A stretch of DNA of 64,000 nucleotides, taken from the NCBI GenBank assembly GCA_038380795.1, contig CM076261.1:33443866-33507865 (forward strand), read 5' to 3'. The notes beneath the pieces were generated by a model. It saw only the letters and a list, made by a program, of their open reading frames with translations. It did not search any database and was not told the origin of the DNA. This stretch comes from Pyrocephalus nanus (Eukaryota; Chordata; Aves; Passeriformes; Tyrannidae). Numbering within the stretch: the stretch's first letter is position 1; every line of letters starts with the position of its first letter. The position numbers were made by a program, and so were the translations under genes. Shown one piece after another: positions 10,304-23,156 of this stretch.

Positions 10304-13300
10304 TCTTTTTATTTCTAAGAAATCTTTCTGTTTGTAATAAAACTTTACATCTAATAACTTGAGACATTTTTATTCCAATAACAATTCATTATTGATTTAT
10401 ACAGAGACCTTAGAGATTAATGTTGACTGAAGTAAAAATGAAATCTAAGTAATTTTCTGTACATACATTACTCTCTGTAATGTAAGAAATATATCATAGG
10501 ATTTGACAGAAACTCATAAAGTTGGGATAAACTGCATGTTGTTTGTTAGGGTCTTCTTGCTAGTTTGGGGGTTGTATTAGGGTTTTTCTCAGAAGAAGGT
10601 GTTAGCAAATACTTTCTAGCTCATGTGCTTGGCGAGATTTTTAATATTTTGTTCATTGTTTTTTTAGGACAAGAAGAAATAATGGTAAAGAATTTGCCTC
10701 CTTCCTCACCTAGATGTTTCTTGCAACAAAAGGGGTTAATGTTTTCTGCAATCCTGTATATAGGAGAAATTGTATAGCAGGAAATAAAGCCATTATTTGT
10801 ATTTTCAATATGGTTCCAGAATTCTATCCTCTAATTCTTTTTCTTCACACTCATTTAAGAGAGTCTCAGGGAAGCACTCTGCGTATTTTCAGTAAGTAAC
10901 ATAGTTCTTTAATTCTGTGTGTGCACATGTGCCCATATGCATGCTCAAGAGAAACTCCACTTAGTGCTCTGATCTCTGTTTTGTTAATTCTTCAACAGAG
11001 CTTTTCAACTGCACAGCCTAAGTTGCTTATAGCTTTGTTGTGTGTGTTGGGCTATTTTTTTTTTTTTTCATTTTTGTAGCTCTCATTAAATAAAGATTCT
11101 GATAATTGTTTATTAGCAGCTCTCCAAGCTGGCAGCTTTCCAGCTCAGCAACTTTAGCAAAACTGTGTGATTGCTAAGTCTTCGTGCTGCAATGTTGAAA
11201 CTTTATGGGCCAAAATTAATAGGTGTCCATTAATCACCAAATTCATGTAGTAGTGCATCCTTTCCCTTTGGAGACCCATCTTAACTGAAGAAAATGAAAA
11301 GGTAACCAATAACATTGTCATTGTCACTTGAAATACATATAAAGTGTAGTGAGTTGATCCTCTAAGCTGTTCTGTCTTAGATTCCCAATGAATTTAGTGG
11401 ATCTTATGCTCTCGGTATTAGGCCCTTCTTATCCTACCGTAAATATTCAAGCAATGCAAACTTCTGTCATCAAGTTGCTAGCTTCTGTGATTGATGCAGG
11501 CATGTGTTGCATCTGTAATTCTCTCAACAAGTTTCCTGCAATTTAAAGTATATTTTGCTCTTGAAGAAAGAACTTTGGTCTTATTTCTGTGGGTTTGTCC
11601 CCACTATGATAAACCCAGACTATGAGATATGAAAACCCCTTACTCTTTTCCTGTAAAACAGTTATTCGAGTTATTGAACTAAGATTTAGCAAATTAGAGT
11701 GCTCTTCTTCATCAGCTGGGATGTGGTAGGATAATCTTGCTGCTAGTCTTTGGATGCCATTTTGTGGACTCTGGGCAGAGTTCTGTGCACTTGTGCTATG
11801 ATGTAGCATGGTTACCTGTGTTATCTTGAAAACTAGCAACAAACAACCGCAGTGTTTTCAGCAACAATACACTAAATTTCATGAGTATGTCCTTGCAGAG
11901 ACTAAAAGTCCTCATCTAATACACTGCATTTCTTCTACTTCTTTTCCTAGCACTGCATCTGATGTAGATAAATTTGTTTTAGAGACATTTTAACAGATGA
12001 ATTGAATTTCACCCTCATATGCTGTTGTCATCAGTGCATCTTGTCTAACTGCAATCCTTTTGCAGTTTTGGCCTTTTTATTCCCAAGCAACAAATCCCAT
12101 GCCATTCCCATTTGGAATAACTAAGAGTAGAACAGTCTTTTGAGGTTCTTTGTTGGTTTTCATGAAGCAAAGTAAAAGTTTATTCTCTTCTATCCTATAA
12201 AACACAAGGTTGATATCCTTTATTCATGTTTAATCTTGGTAGTATACCCAGCATTTTGTATAAGTTATATACTTTTTGAAGGAAAAAAGGAGTAGAAAAT
12301 GTCTTTAAATTTATGGTGGCTGCAGCAGAACATGCACAACTATGATATACCAGAGTATCATTTGTGTACCAAAAGGGTAAGGTATGCAGAAAGCATTGTA
12401 TACAAGATCTAATGATCTAAGAAAGAGAAATGCACAATTTAAACTTCCCTCATATCATTCAGTCATTACTAAATTCTGTACTGTATGATAACTTGCTGCA
12501 GTTTATAATAGTAATAATAATTATTAATAATAATGACTTCCCCCAAAAAAATGCTCTTACACTATTGTAAGAACACAACTCATACTAAAATTTCCTGATT
12601 TTTAAATATTTTATTGTCTTAGTATACAGAAAAGTCCTTGACAAACTAATTAACTTTTTTCTTCCTTATTTCAAGATGTGCTTCTGATACAACACATAGC
12701 GAGCATATGTTATAAACAACTTCTGAGCCAGATGTCTGACACTTTAGGCATGCCCATTAACAACTTTTAATGCATTCAAATGAGACTGTTTAAAACATGT
12801 TCTTCTCTTTCTCACGTTCTCGTTGTTTTGACTGTACTAGATGATGTTAAGGTGAGAAATAATTATGAGCCCAATCTCGTGGGGCACTCAGAGTACTTAA
12901 TTTGCACTGACTTCAGGCCATATTGCCAGGAAAAAAAAGCCAAAGAAGCAAAATCAAATGAGATCTGAATACACTAATTAAACATCCCAAGCCAAAGGGT
13001 TGATATTTGTAAACAGCTACTGTATTTGACACTGTTCTCTATTATTTTGGTTTTTCTGAGTATTTCTCTTCACCCCTGTGTGGCTTTCAAGTTGTCTGTT
13101 TTTCAGTGCTGTCAACAATGCTTTTTGAGGAGAAAATGTTTGGGGTGTTTTTGCCCTTTTTCATGGCTAATGAAACAATTAACCTGTGCTGCAACAACCT
13201 TAAAACTTTTTAAGATGTTTTTTTCTTATCAGGTCTAGTAATTCACTTCTATGGAACCTTGATCTATGTGCTTGATATTTTCAACAAAATGGCAAGTCCA

Positions 13301-13842
13301 TGTGGAAACAGATGCAGTGAAGCATCCAGTCATGAACTTGACCTTTTTTTTATTCTTCTAGTTTGATAACATTTTTACAATACGCGAAACCATTTTTAAC
13401 TTAGCCAAAGTGACATTTTTCCTTTTTTCTTGTACAAACAGAAGTCAAAATGTAATTTCATTGTGCCTTATTTTCCCACGAAACTGGCTAGACCTTTCAA
13501 ATACCTTTTTAGATTATCAAATGAAAACAAACATTGTTTCCTTCATTTCTTTAAAATATTTCTGTACTCTTGCATAGATGTTGGTGGATGTATAATTTAA
13601 GAAGTCACAAAAATGTGACTATAACCATCTCTTTCTCCAAACACCATCATAATAATGAACAGAGTAATAGAATATGCTACTATGAAATATTTATAAAGTG
13701 TATTTTGGACTGTACCAAACATATTTTTGACAGAAAAATACACACAAGTAAGATACCATACCAGCCTTCTGCAACTAAATTTATTTAGTTTGTTCTTCAC
13801 TTGTAAGTTGCTACTCCAGAAGCATCTTCAAACATGTTTTGC
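10304..13842. other. AT-rich sequence with minor simple repeats
   Basis: No gene was recognised. Present are an alternating purine-pyrimidine stretch around 10916-10945 (GTGTGTGCACATGTGC), a T-run at 11056-11069 and AAT repeats at 12507-12535. Short open frames lack similarity to any protein family I recognise. Confidence 0.5.
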
Positions 13843-13908
13843 AAAGTCACAAAATGGCTGAGGTATGCAGGGATCTCTGGAAAACAACCTATCTGGTCCT
13901 AGGCAGGA

Positions 13909-15001
13909 TGTAGTGGGTTGACCCTGGCTGGATGCCAGATACTCACTACTCCCACTCTCACTCCCCTCTGCAACTGGACAGTAGAAATTAAAAAAAAACA
14001 AAAAACAAACAAACAAACAGTGAAGGATTCATGAGTTAAGAGCTGGAAGAGGCCACTTAGTGACCACCATCATGGGCAAAACAGACTCGAAGTGAGGATA
14101 TTAATTGAACTTATTACTAACAGGGTCAGAGCAAGAGAGAGAGAAGTAAAATAATCTGAAAACACCTTCTCTCAACCCCGCCTTCCTTCCATGTTCTCCT
14201 TCTTCCCCCCTTGTGGTGCAGGTGAACTGGGAGTGGGAGTTACAGTCAGTTGCTGTTTCTACCGCTGCTCAGGGACAGGAGTCCTTCCCCTGCTCCTTTG
14301 GGGTTCCTCCCACAGGAGACAGTCCTTGACGGATGCCTCCAGCATGAGTCCATCACACAGACAACAGTTCTTCCTGAAACTGCTGTCCTGTCACTTCGCC
14401 ATGGGGTGCAGTCCTTCACCAATGAGCTGTACCAGCTCCCATAGGGGCCACAGGTCCTACCCAGGAAAAGCCTGATCCAGTGAGGGCTCCTCTCTCCACA
14501 GGCTGGCAGGACCGTGCTCCATCTTGGGCTTCCCATAGGGTCACAGCCTCCTTCATGCATCCAGCTGCTCCAGCATGGGCTCCTCCATGGGCCGCAGGGA
14601 GGTCTCTGCACCCCCATGGTCCTCCATGGGCTGCAGGGGCACAGTTGCCCCATCATGGTCTGTACCATGGGCTGCAGCTCTGGTGCCTGGAGTACCTCCT
14701 GCCTCTCCTTCTGCACTGACCTTGATGTCTACCATGTTGTTCCCATGTTCTCACTCCACTCTTCCCTGGCTGGAATTCTTCCCTCTCCTATAACTTTCTG
14801 TTCTTAAATATGTTACCATGGAGGCGTTAGTATCACTCTTGACTGGCTTGGCCTCAGCCAGTGACAGGAAACCCATCCTGGAGCCAGCTGGCATTGGCTT
14901 CACTAGACAGGGGAAAATTCTAGCAGCTTCTAACAGAAGCCACCCCTGTAGCCCCTCAACCCCCCCTCCCTACCAAAACCTGGCTACAGAAACCCCCTAC
15001 A
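13909..15001 (-). mobile_element. Solo LTR of an avian endogenous retrovirus (1.09 kb family, copy 1)
   Basis: On the plus strand the element starts TGTAGTGGGTTGACCC and ends ACCCCCTACA, the TG...CA termini of an LTR. It is flanked by GCAGGA (13903-13908) and GCAGGG (15002-15007), a 6-bp target duplication with one change; 6 bp is usual for ERVK-type integrases. Sense is the minus strand: a TATTTAAG box lies at 14803-14810, and a degraded AATAAG replaces the poly(A) signal near the other end, about 14112-14117. Between them lies an unusually long GC-rich region of degenerate repeats built on CCCATGG and CTGGAGCAG. No gag, pol or env sequence adjoins it, so it is a solo LTR. An A/C tract (13988-14021) has grown inside it. 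Family-level naming is from memory of avian repeats. Confidence 0.9.
14803..14810 (-). promoter_or_regulatory. LTR TATA-like box
   Basis: The minus strand reads TATTTAAG, the position where this LTR family carries its core promoter. The same box is intact in the copy at 28311. Whether it is active is unknown. Confidence 0.55.
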
Positions 15002-15343
15002 GCAGGGTCAGCAAGAGTTTGTAGTTCAGAACTTTGTCTTATTTGGTTTGCAATATATCTAAGGATGGCGACTTGATAAATTCTTTGGTCAACCTGTTCT
15101 AGTATGTGATCACCATGTCAAAAGTGGATTAGATGCAGTTCTGTTATTTCAGTTTGTGTCTGTTATGTCTTTTCCTTCCACTGGGTACCAATGAGACAAA
15201 TCAGTCTTACTTCTTTCTGGCTACATAAATGCATGGAGATTCTCCGTGAACCTTCTCTTTCTGATGTTAAGCAATCCCAACTCTCTCAGCCTCTCCATGT
15301 ATGACAGGTAATCCAAGACCTTAATCAACTTCATGTCCCTAAG

Positions 15344-16420
15344 TCATGCCATAGAAAATAAAGCTGTTTCTATGGTACAGATGCAAAAATACAAGCTTCC
15401 TAGAGGACAAAATATTTTATGTGTTTATTTTGTTCATTTATGTTCATTTTCATCTATAGAAGTGTGTTACTTCTACAGTGCTTTAAAAAAAACAAAGCTT
15501 GAGAAAGTATCATCTGGTCGACCCTATTCTTTCACGACATTTTCCTTTAAAAAAATGCACAGCCCATCTGCAGATAACTGTTGAGAATAGAGTTGTTAAA
15601 CAGGAACTGGCATCCAAGTTACCATCAAGTAGTGAAGAGATTTTGAATTGCCTCAGCACACAAAAAAAGGGTGAAGATAAAGACCTGGGCAAAAAGCTTT
15701 CACTAAAATTAGAGGCATTCCAAACTAGCTTTCTAATAACCAGAGAAGGCTTTTTTATATTTATCCAAATACACATCTGTATACCTCTTTCCCTTTGAAC
15801 CCTGGCAAGCAGTGTTGCAGTGTCCCTCTTTCCTAAAAACAGAGACTAGTTTAGCAACTGTTATCCTCCTTTGGATTCCTGTAGTACTGTGGAAGGAGTG
15901 TAGCAATGAAATTCAAAGCTCTTTCTCCTGGCAGGTTCTATTGGTGTGCTATAAAGTCAAGAACCAAAGGAAAATGTTTTCACTTGTTCTGGTCATGCTT
16001 AAAGATTCTTTTTAATCTCAAAAGAAGGGGAAGGTATTGCTGCTTCTTCGTCTCCTCTCTTAAATCCACATTGCCTGGAGTTGTGTCAGTGTAGAATCCA
16101 TAAAGTACATACTGTCTCTTTAGGTTTTCTAAATGTATGCGTGGGGAATGGAGAAATTCATCTGCAGAGGCACAGATTTGGGAAAGAATTAGATAAAACA
16201 CCAAATTTGAAACAGCAGATTGAGATGTCTGTGTTGTTTATTACTAACCAAAAATCTAATTAGCAATGATTGAACTTCTCATTCTTTCTGTCTATTTAAG
16301 TTATTTCTTAAGGACAAGTGAAGGGAGGTAATCCTACAAGATGTATTCCATTAATTTAAAGACCTCTTACTGATATCCTTGTCTGGGCAATTAAAAATAG
16401 TGTCTTATTTAGGCTAACTG
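15344..16420. other. Sequence of unknown content
   Basis: There is no recognisable gene. Several overlapping open frames of 60-99 codons lie at 15333-16263 on both strands, but none has a recognisable motif, and opposing frames overlap one another, as expected by chance. Confidence 0.5.
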
Positions 16421-16445
16421 GGATTATCATTGTTAATGATAATCC
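16421..16445. repeat. Perfect 11-bp inverted repeat, 3-nt loop
   Basis: GGATTATCATT at 16421-16431 is exactly reverse-complementary to 16435-16445, with GTT between. It is short enough to be chance in AT-rich DNA but is perfect. Confidence 0.85.
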
Positions 16446-19400
16446 TACTCTTAAACAACAACCAAGATATCACTCCCATCCTTTTAGAGTTCAGTTTTCT
16501 TTCTCTCTACATAACTGTCAATTTAAAGACTTCAAGAAATTCCAGTCTGGGAAAAGAACCTGAAACTGCAGTCTCTGTGTGTTGTACATCCAGTCCTTAC
16601 TGCAAATAATCATAATCTGTGGTGCAAGGAATTCCCATCATGTGCATGAATAGGGATTACAGCATTCTGTCCTAAGTGCTACCAATGTTCCCTTTGGGCT
16701 TAGGGGATGCATGAGCAAACATTTTTGCATTTTTTCTGGTAAGCCAGCAAAATTCAGTTTCAAGTGCTTTCATCAGCAGGGTTAAAAGACAGTCAAAATG
16801 CCAGATATTCATAGCTCCCCATTCTACAAGCTTTTACAATGAATATAAAATAATAACTCGGGTACTATGATGATTCTCTTTTGCTACTGACTGCTTAAAT
16901 ACCTATGAGAGTAATTGCCAATGCAGTAATGAATTTGAATTTCACACAACTATTTTGCTTTCAGAAACTTTTAGCAGTTTTATAATTTATAACTTTTACT
17001 GCATTATGTACACATGGTCTTACTGTCTAGCAACTATAAATCCCATGTTTAAATAGAAATTTCACCATAACAATACTAACATTTCTCTTCAAGTTTCTCA
17101 AAGTATGCAAAGATAGAAATATTAACATTAACACTTTCCATCTTACAAGACTTTACTTTAGGGGATAGCAATCGACATGTAAATTTTATCTCTATTGTTT
17201 GAACTTTCCACATTCTTATGCTGAATAAAATCAGAATTTTGAGTTTTATATGTATGATACAAACTGGCATGACTTTAGTATTTTTCAGCATATTTCCTTT
17301 TTTTCTTTTTTCTTTTCTTTTTGTTTTTTAAGTGATATTTTATCAATAATTTGTAAAATTTATGTTTCATTTCAGGTGGGCTAGTGTTAATAGCTAGTCA
17401 GTAATAGGACAGTGAAATGTAATAAGACATAGTTATGGCAAATCCTTCAGTCTGTTGGAAGCGTGTCTAAATTTGTAGGAATGTATGCTAAGTATCAAAA
17501 TGAAGACTATGGTTAGGCTCAGCTTCCACCTGCTGAAAATGAGAAACAAAGGCACCAAATCTCTTATTATAATGAAAGAACAGTAAACACTTCAGGTAAT
17601 ATTTTCTTCTAGAAAAGAACCATACTTGATTTTATATTTTGAATTCATATTGGATATTACAGACAGGTGAAAAGGTGAATGTTGAAGCTAGTAATTGTGT
17701 TAGTTCTTTTTCAGGAAGAGTGTCCAAGGTCACAGTGGGAACTTGTGGCAGTGACAGTGTATCAGCCCTGTAAGGGACACTGTATCAGTGAGATAAAGAG
17801 ATAAAAAACTCTTCCCTCGTTGTGGCTTTCTATGTGAGTTAAGGGAAACTGGAAAATGTCAGATATTAAAATGAGTGATGGTATCGTTCTGTCCTGTGCA
17901 CTATGTGGATGAATCAAGCAAGTTGGAAAGGGAGCTCTAGCAGTCATGGTTCTTTTGTTCCATTTCTTTGCTGTGATGATCTGTGAAGGATTCCTGAGAT
18001 CTAGCATGGAGCACAACTGACTGTGTTGTGCTAAAAGTAAATATGTGACCTCCAAAGAAAGACAACCAAGAGGTACAAGGCAGGGTAGAAGAAAGACTAA
18101 TTCTGCATAGCTAAGGATGAGAAACTAAAGCTACATTCACCTGTTGTGAAGGGGTAAGACCTGTGAGAACAGGAACAAGAAGAAATTGGTACATAAAAGA
18201 ATTTTCTAGGAATTTAGAGTCTGGATCAAAACAGAAACATATTCTGCATATGAGTGGAACCATTTATTTTCTAAGTTTTCTCTGATTAATCTTCTTTTTT
18301 TTATCTGTAACAAGAGTAGGTAGGATCAGTTGTACTATGTCTTTGACATGCTTGTTTTAGATCCTTTAACTGATCTAGCAGTTTTTTTGGGCTAGATTTA
18401 GTACTTTGTTGAGAAAAAAAAAAATGTTGTGTTAAGTTCTATTTCAGGAGGTGCAGCCTTTTCAGTTTTAATTTTTGGGCAACTCTGATAGGTTCATATA
18501 TGTCTTTTTGATCTGATGGTGTGCTTTGTCCTATCTCTTACTGCTGTCTCAAAGTACTACTTGAAGGTACTTGTAAAGTGTTTTGCTTTGTTGTTTTTTT
18601 TTTTAATATGCATCAGACATATTTAATGTTATATTTGATGTCAGTTGTAATGATTTGTTGAGTATATGCATTCATGTAACATGCTGTGAGGTTAGACCAT
18701 GCTTGTGAATTGAATTCCAGCCCCTTAACTCCACTGACCCATGCATTTCAACTACTGTAAGTTTCCAAGTAATTGCATATCTGTTACAAAGGTGATTACA
18801 TTTGAAATTTTATGTACAAACTTAAGCTGGATTTCTGAAAGTTACTTATAACTGTGGTGAATAAGATGGTATTTTTCCTGTGAAATTCCTTAAGGCCTTA
18901 GTGGTCTTGCCCTGCACATTTTTGGTGGGCAAAACAAAAACATTCCTTTTTATTCCCTCTGGAAGAGACCATGACAGTTTAATGTGCCAGAAAATACTAT
19001 TCCCTAAATGCAAATAACCTGGAAGGAAATTTATTATGTACAGGAAGGACTTAAGATCAGCTAAAAGTTCATCATGCGACTACTCTCATTCAGCTAAGTT
19101 TATGCTTAAACCAGGATATTTTTATGATCGCAAGAGGAATTCAACCAGCTTGTGACCTCTCTTTTATTCATATGCATTAATCCAATTATCTTATATCTCT
19201 ATAGTGTTTATTTACCTACAGCCACTGAATTCTTGTTGTATAAAATGTGCTATTTTGCTCTATGTTCCTAGGAAGACCTGACAAGGCCTCTGTAGGTTAC
19301 AAGGGAAATTTTCTCTTTTAAAACTAACAAATGAAGTATCTTTATCTGTTGCTTTGGTTTTGTTTTGTTACTTTTCCCCCAAGCTTGCCTTTGTAGAATG

Positions 19401-19742
19401 GACTTGAGATGGAGCGAAAAATCCATTTATGAACTATAGACTCTAAAACCAAGATTTTTTGCTTTTCAAGAATATACTGCACTCCAAAAGATACCCACTT
19501 TGCTTCTGAAAAGATTTTCATTTCATTTAGCTCTTCAGTGTGTTAGCTTAGAAATTAAGATATCTAGAAAAAAATCTGAGATGTATACTGCACACTGTGT
19601 TGTGTTGTGTTGATAATTTAATAGTTATTTAAGGGTTTTTGCGTTTGGAAAAGAGACAATGCATAGACTCATGTTTTATTTCAATGAAGAATCCTGCTTT
19701 ATTGAAAAGTTGCTGCGGTTGAGTACTTTCATGTCGAAGATG
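16446..19742. other. AT-rich sequence, nothing recognised
   Basis: No gene, RNA or mobile element was supported. Simple features are a TC/T-rich stretch at about 17296-17330 and a short TGTGT repeat near 19595-19612. The region 17700-18230 is slightly more GC-rich but shows no repeat termini or coding motif. Confidence 0.5.
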
Positions 19743-19812
19743 TTGGCAGAAACTGCCAATTGGCTTATAGCCAAAAAAAAAATATTCAAAGAACAGATTA
19801 AAATCTGTTCTT
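19743..19812. repeat. Three consecutive perfect hairpins
   Basis: Hairpin 1: TTGGCAG (19743-19749), loop AAA, CTGCCAA (19753-19759). Hairpin 2 starts on the next base: TTGGCT (19760-19765), loop TAT, AGCCAA (19769-19774). After an A-run, hairpin 3: AAGAACAGATT (19789-19799), loop AA, AATCTGTTCTT (19802-19812). All arms are perfect. No flanking transposon ends are seen. Confidence 0.88.
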
Positions 19813-22800
19813 AAAAGGTGAGGAGAGAAATGTGCAATAATTTATCTTACATAATTTTTTATTATTATATTTTCCTCTTTACATTTAGTCTTTGTTTTTT
19901 ACCTAGATGACAGCTACTTTTCACCATAATCTCTTTTTTTTTTTTTTTAACTGCAATATATATGTTTAATTCCAGTGAAAATGGTTCTTAGTGTAGATTT
20001 TTAGTCCAATAAATCAGTGATATATCTGGTCACAGCTCTCTTGAGCTGCTTCTATTCATTTCCTGATAAATTAACATATCACATAAGTTCCAACAGACTT
20101 ATGTCTGCCTAATTAGATGTTAGACAGTTACAGATGCCACTTACAGCTCCTCATGTCTCTGGGAGATGAAAAACCAGAGGAAACTGTGGGTTTATTAGAA
20201 TTTCCATATTGGGATTACTTTTTGGCACTCCACTTTGAGACATTTTCAACATGAGGGTTGTATCTTTCCTGAATGGAGATTTTATAGGTGAATTCCAAAC
20301 ATCACGTAGTTATTCCTATACTGCTTATGTAAAAACTCAAAGTAAAAAAAAAAACTTGGAAATGTAACTCCTGTGCAGATATTCACAGTAGATGACACAA
20401 TTCTATTCACCAAGGAATTTACTATCTTAAAAATGTAATATAATTCCATCTATTAGAATGGGAATTCATCTATATGGCAGTAACCCAAATCAGACAGTGT
20501 GTCAAATGGTTGCAAGCTGTTGGCTTTAGAAATTACTAGTCAGTGGTACTGTGCTAACTAATCATGCGATTCCCCATAAATTGTCCACTTCAGGCTGTAG
20601 CTTATAATTTCTGCTAATGAATATTTATTTACAGAGGATTTAGTAACTTTTATATTTTGTATAGAAAATAACTGCAGTGGTAACTTGACCACTTAGAACT
20701 GAATTCTGAAAACAACTTCTCAAATAAGTGAGAAAAAAAGAACTGAAGTTCCATCTGTGTAGGTTTGTTTACTTGCATTTGAATAAAAGAGTCATCAAAA
20801 TCAGAGTTGGATGTTTTTCATCTTAAGTTACTTTTTATCTGACTTTTCTTCATGGAATTGTATGTCTTCCCCACTCTGCTCCTGCAGCAACTAAAAAAAA
20901 TCATGGACACTGATTTCTTTGAAGTAAGAAAACTTGCAGAAGTAACCTGTAGCTGTGATAATTCTCTTGATTCATGATACTATTGTGTGACTTCAAGACA
21001 GAGTCAGATTTGAAGATTTGAAAAGCATGGCAGGGACACAGTGATTTCACTTGTAAAAAAAAAATACACCTTGAAAACCATGCACCACAAAACCTCAAAT
21101 TCCTGGTGTCAATTAGGTATTTTGAAGCAACTCTAACTATGATAAGATCTACAAATCACAGAGTACAATTTGATTTAAATATGTTAAACTGAACGTATTT
21201 CAACAGTAAAGTTCTGGATTATAGAAAAGGTAAATTTTTTCCTTACATTTAGGTCCATTTTTCTTTGTGTAGTTTGAAATAGGGTGAGATCTGGAATAAT
21301 TTATGAGGGATACACTGGCTACAGAACTTGCTGCAATATTAAAACTTATTGTGGAACCAAGGATTGAATCTTTGTATTACACAAAAAACTAGCTCAAATA
21401 ATAGTAATTAGAACAACAAAAATTCCTACTGGTGATATACTAAATCCAAAAAATTCCTCAGCTACTTTCCTGTTCCTAAAGTTTGATTTATTAGCTTATA
21501 TTTTTAGGTTATACCTAGGTGAAAAGATGCATAAGATAGATGTAGAAGATGAAATTATTAATCTTAAAGCAAGAAAAAGAAGGAATGAAATAAAAATTGG
21601 ATGGAATTTCCATTAAAAAGGCTGTGTTTTCCTGCATTTTTATACTTTTTATTATTTATTTTTCTAACTTAAATTGCTACTGCTATCTTTTGAATGTGGA
21701 TATAAGTGCAAACAAACAAAAACATATTTATTGGCTTCAGCATGTTTTGTCTGTCTAATAAAGTGCTATATCAATACTTGAAGAATGCACTGAGGATGTT
21801 TCTATGAATATCTCACATTGCTGTATTAATGTATTGGACTTTTTTAATAAATGTCAAACTCTGCAGGAATTAATCTGTTAGTTCAGTGTTTTCATTCCAC
21901 TGTCTTATACTTCTTTATGTAATAATATTGTAAATATTTTATATTGAACAATTGTAATTTTCTTGCATGTGTTTTATTAAAATTTGGTTACCAAGTCTAT
22001 TTAAAATAAACTGCAGGTGCTCTTCATGAAAGAGATTTTATTAAAAACCTTGTCTCATATTAAACAAACTCAGCTAGAAAACTGTGCAAAAATTAAAAAC
22101 CCTAACCCACCTGGTCACCATACCTGGTTTTTAGACAAATATAATGTCCTAGCAGATATATACAAGTTAAAATTGAGAGGCAGTTTGAATGTAGCTTTTA
22201 ACAAAAAGATATTTACACTTAAGGTATGTGAGCTTTAGAGATACCGAAGGTACTTCTGTCTTATGTGCTCATGCAAAGCTATGGCTGAAAGCATAGCCAG
22301 TTATACATGAAAGGAGGAATAAAAATAATTATGAAGGAGTGTGGGAAATATATCAAGAGATTTAAGGCTTTGCACAACAATTCTAGATAATAAACTCTAT
22401 TTCTATTTTCCCCCATATATTCTTCTATTGTTTACCATGGTATGTAATAGGATGAGAGCTGCCAGGTGGTGTACAAAGTCACAGCTGAAATAAACTCGCA
22501 GAACTTAGTGTGAATGCATATGACTTTGGTGGTGTTTCTACTTTTTCTTCTGTTTGTTTAGTTAGTAATCCTTGCATAGGTTATAGGGTTCAAGAAATCT
22601 ACTTTTCCCCTTTCAGTTAATAACAAGCTGGTGCTAAGTATCTCAGGATCAAATTATATCTGTTTAGTACCAGACTACTTTCAGAAAATTAGGCCCACAG
22701 CAATTCTTTGCAAAGTGTTATTTATATTATGAAATCTTAACAAGTACATGTGAAGCTATTTATCTGGATGCTGATGCTTGGCACAATGGCTTTGTGGGAG

Positions 22801-23156
22801 CAATGTTGTCCCCCAGCCATCCTTTTCAGAGGGATTTCTAGCTAATAAGTATATTGCTTTAGCATAGTGAGTCTTTGTGAAGTACAAGAGGGAAGTGTTG
22901 GTGCTTTGTTGCATCTAAGATCTAGACTAGGTTACAATGCAGTGTTCAACCCAAAAAAGTATATGCATATGATAGAGAATTTTCAATCCACACAGATCCT
23001 TTAACTAAGGTTTACCAGCTAACCCCCATATGGCTAGTTCAAGTAGGCATAGGTATATACATAAATAACAGCTAGAAATTAATGCTCAGTCCTCCGCTGT
23101 TTCATAATGGCCATCATTGTTTTGCCTACTTTATGTTAGCTGTGGTAAGGATATAT
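19813..23156. other. AT-rich sequence, nothing recognised
   Basis: This span contains T-runs at 19933-19949 and A-runs at 20345-20354, but no gene or repeat element. The 73-codon open frame at 22017-22238 has no recognisable domain. Confidence 0.5.

Larger units (their letters stand above)
13843..15343 (-). mobile_element. CR1 LINE fragment split by an LTR insertion
   Basis: The CR1 3' end in reverse orientation runs 13843-13908 (AGTCACAAAATGGCTGAGG, GGGATCTCTGG) and resumes at 15002-15343 (GGTCAACCTGTTCTAGT, TTATTTCAGTTTGTG, CAACTCTCTCAGCCTCTCC). The two halves join in the correct order when the intervening LTR is removed. The sequence around the join, GCAGGA before and GCAGGG after the LTR, is a 6-bp target duplication at the place where avian CR1 copies normally read GCAGGGTCA. 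The element is strongly diverged and 5'-truncated. It must predate the LTR. Confidence 0.88.

Noticed and set aside
14246..14716. 156-codon open frame on the minus strand plus several overlapping frames
   Set aside because: It lies wholly inside the LTR repeat region (13909-15001). Frames are open on both strands at once, a composition effect.
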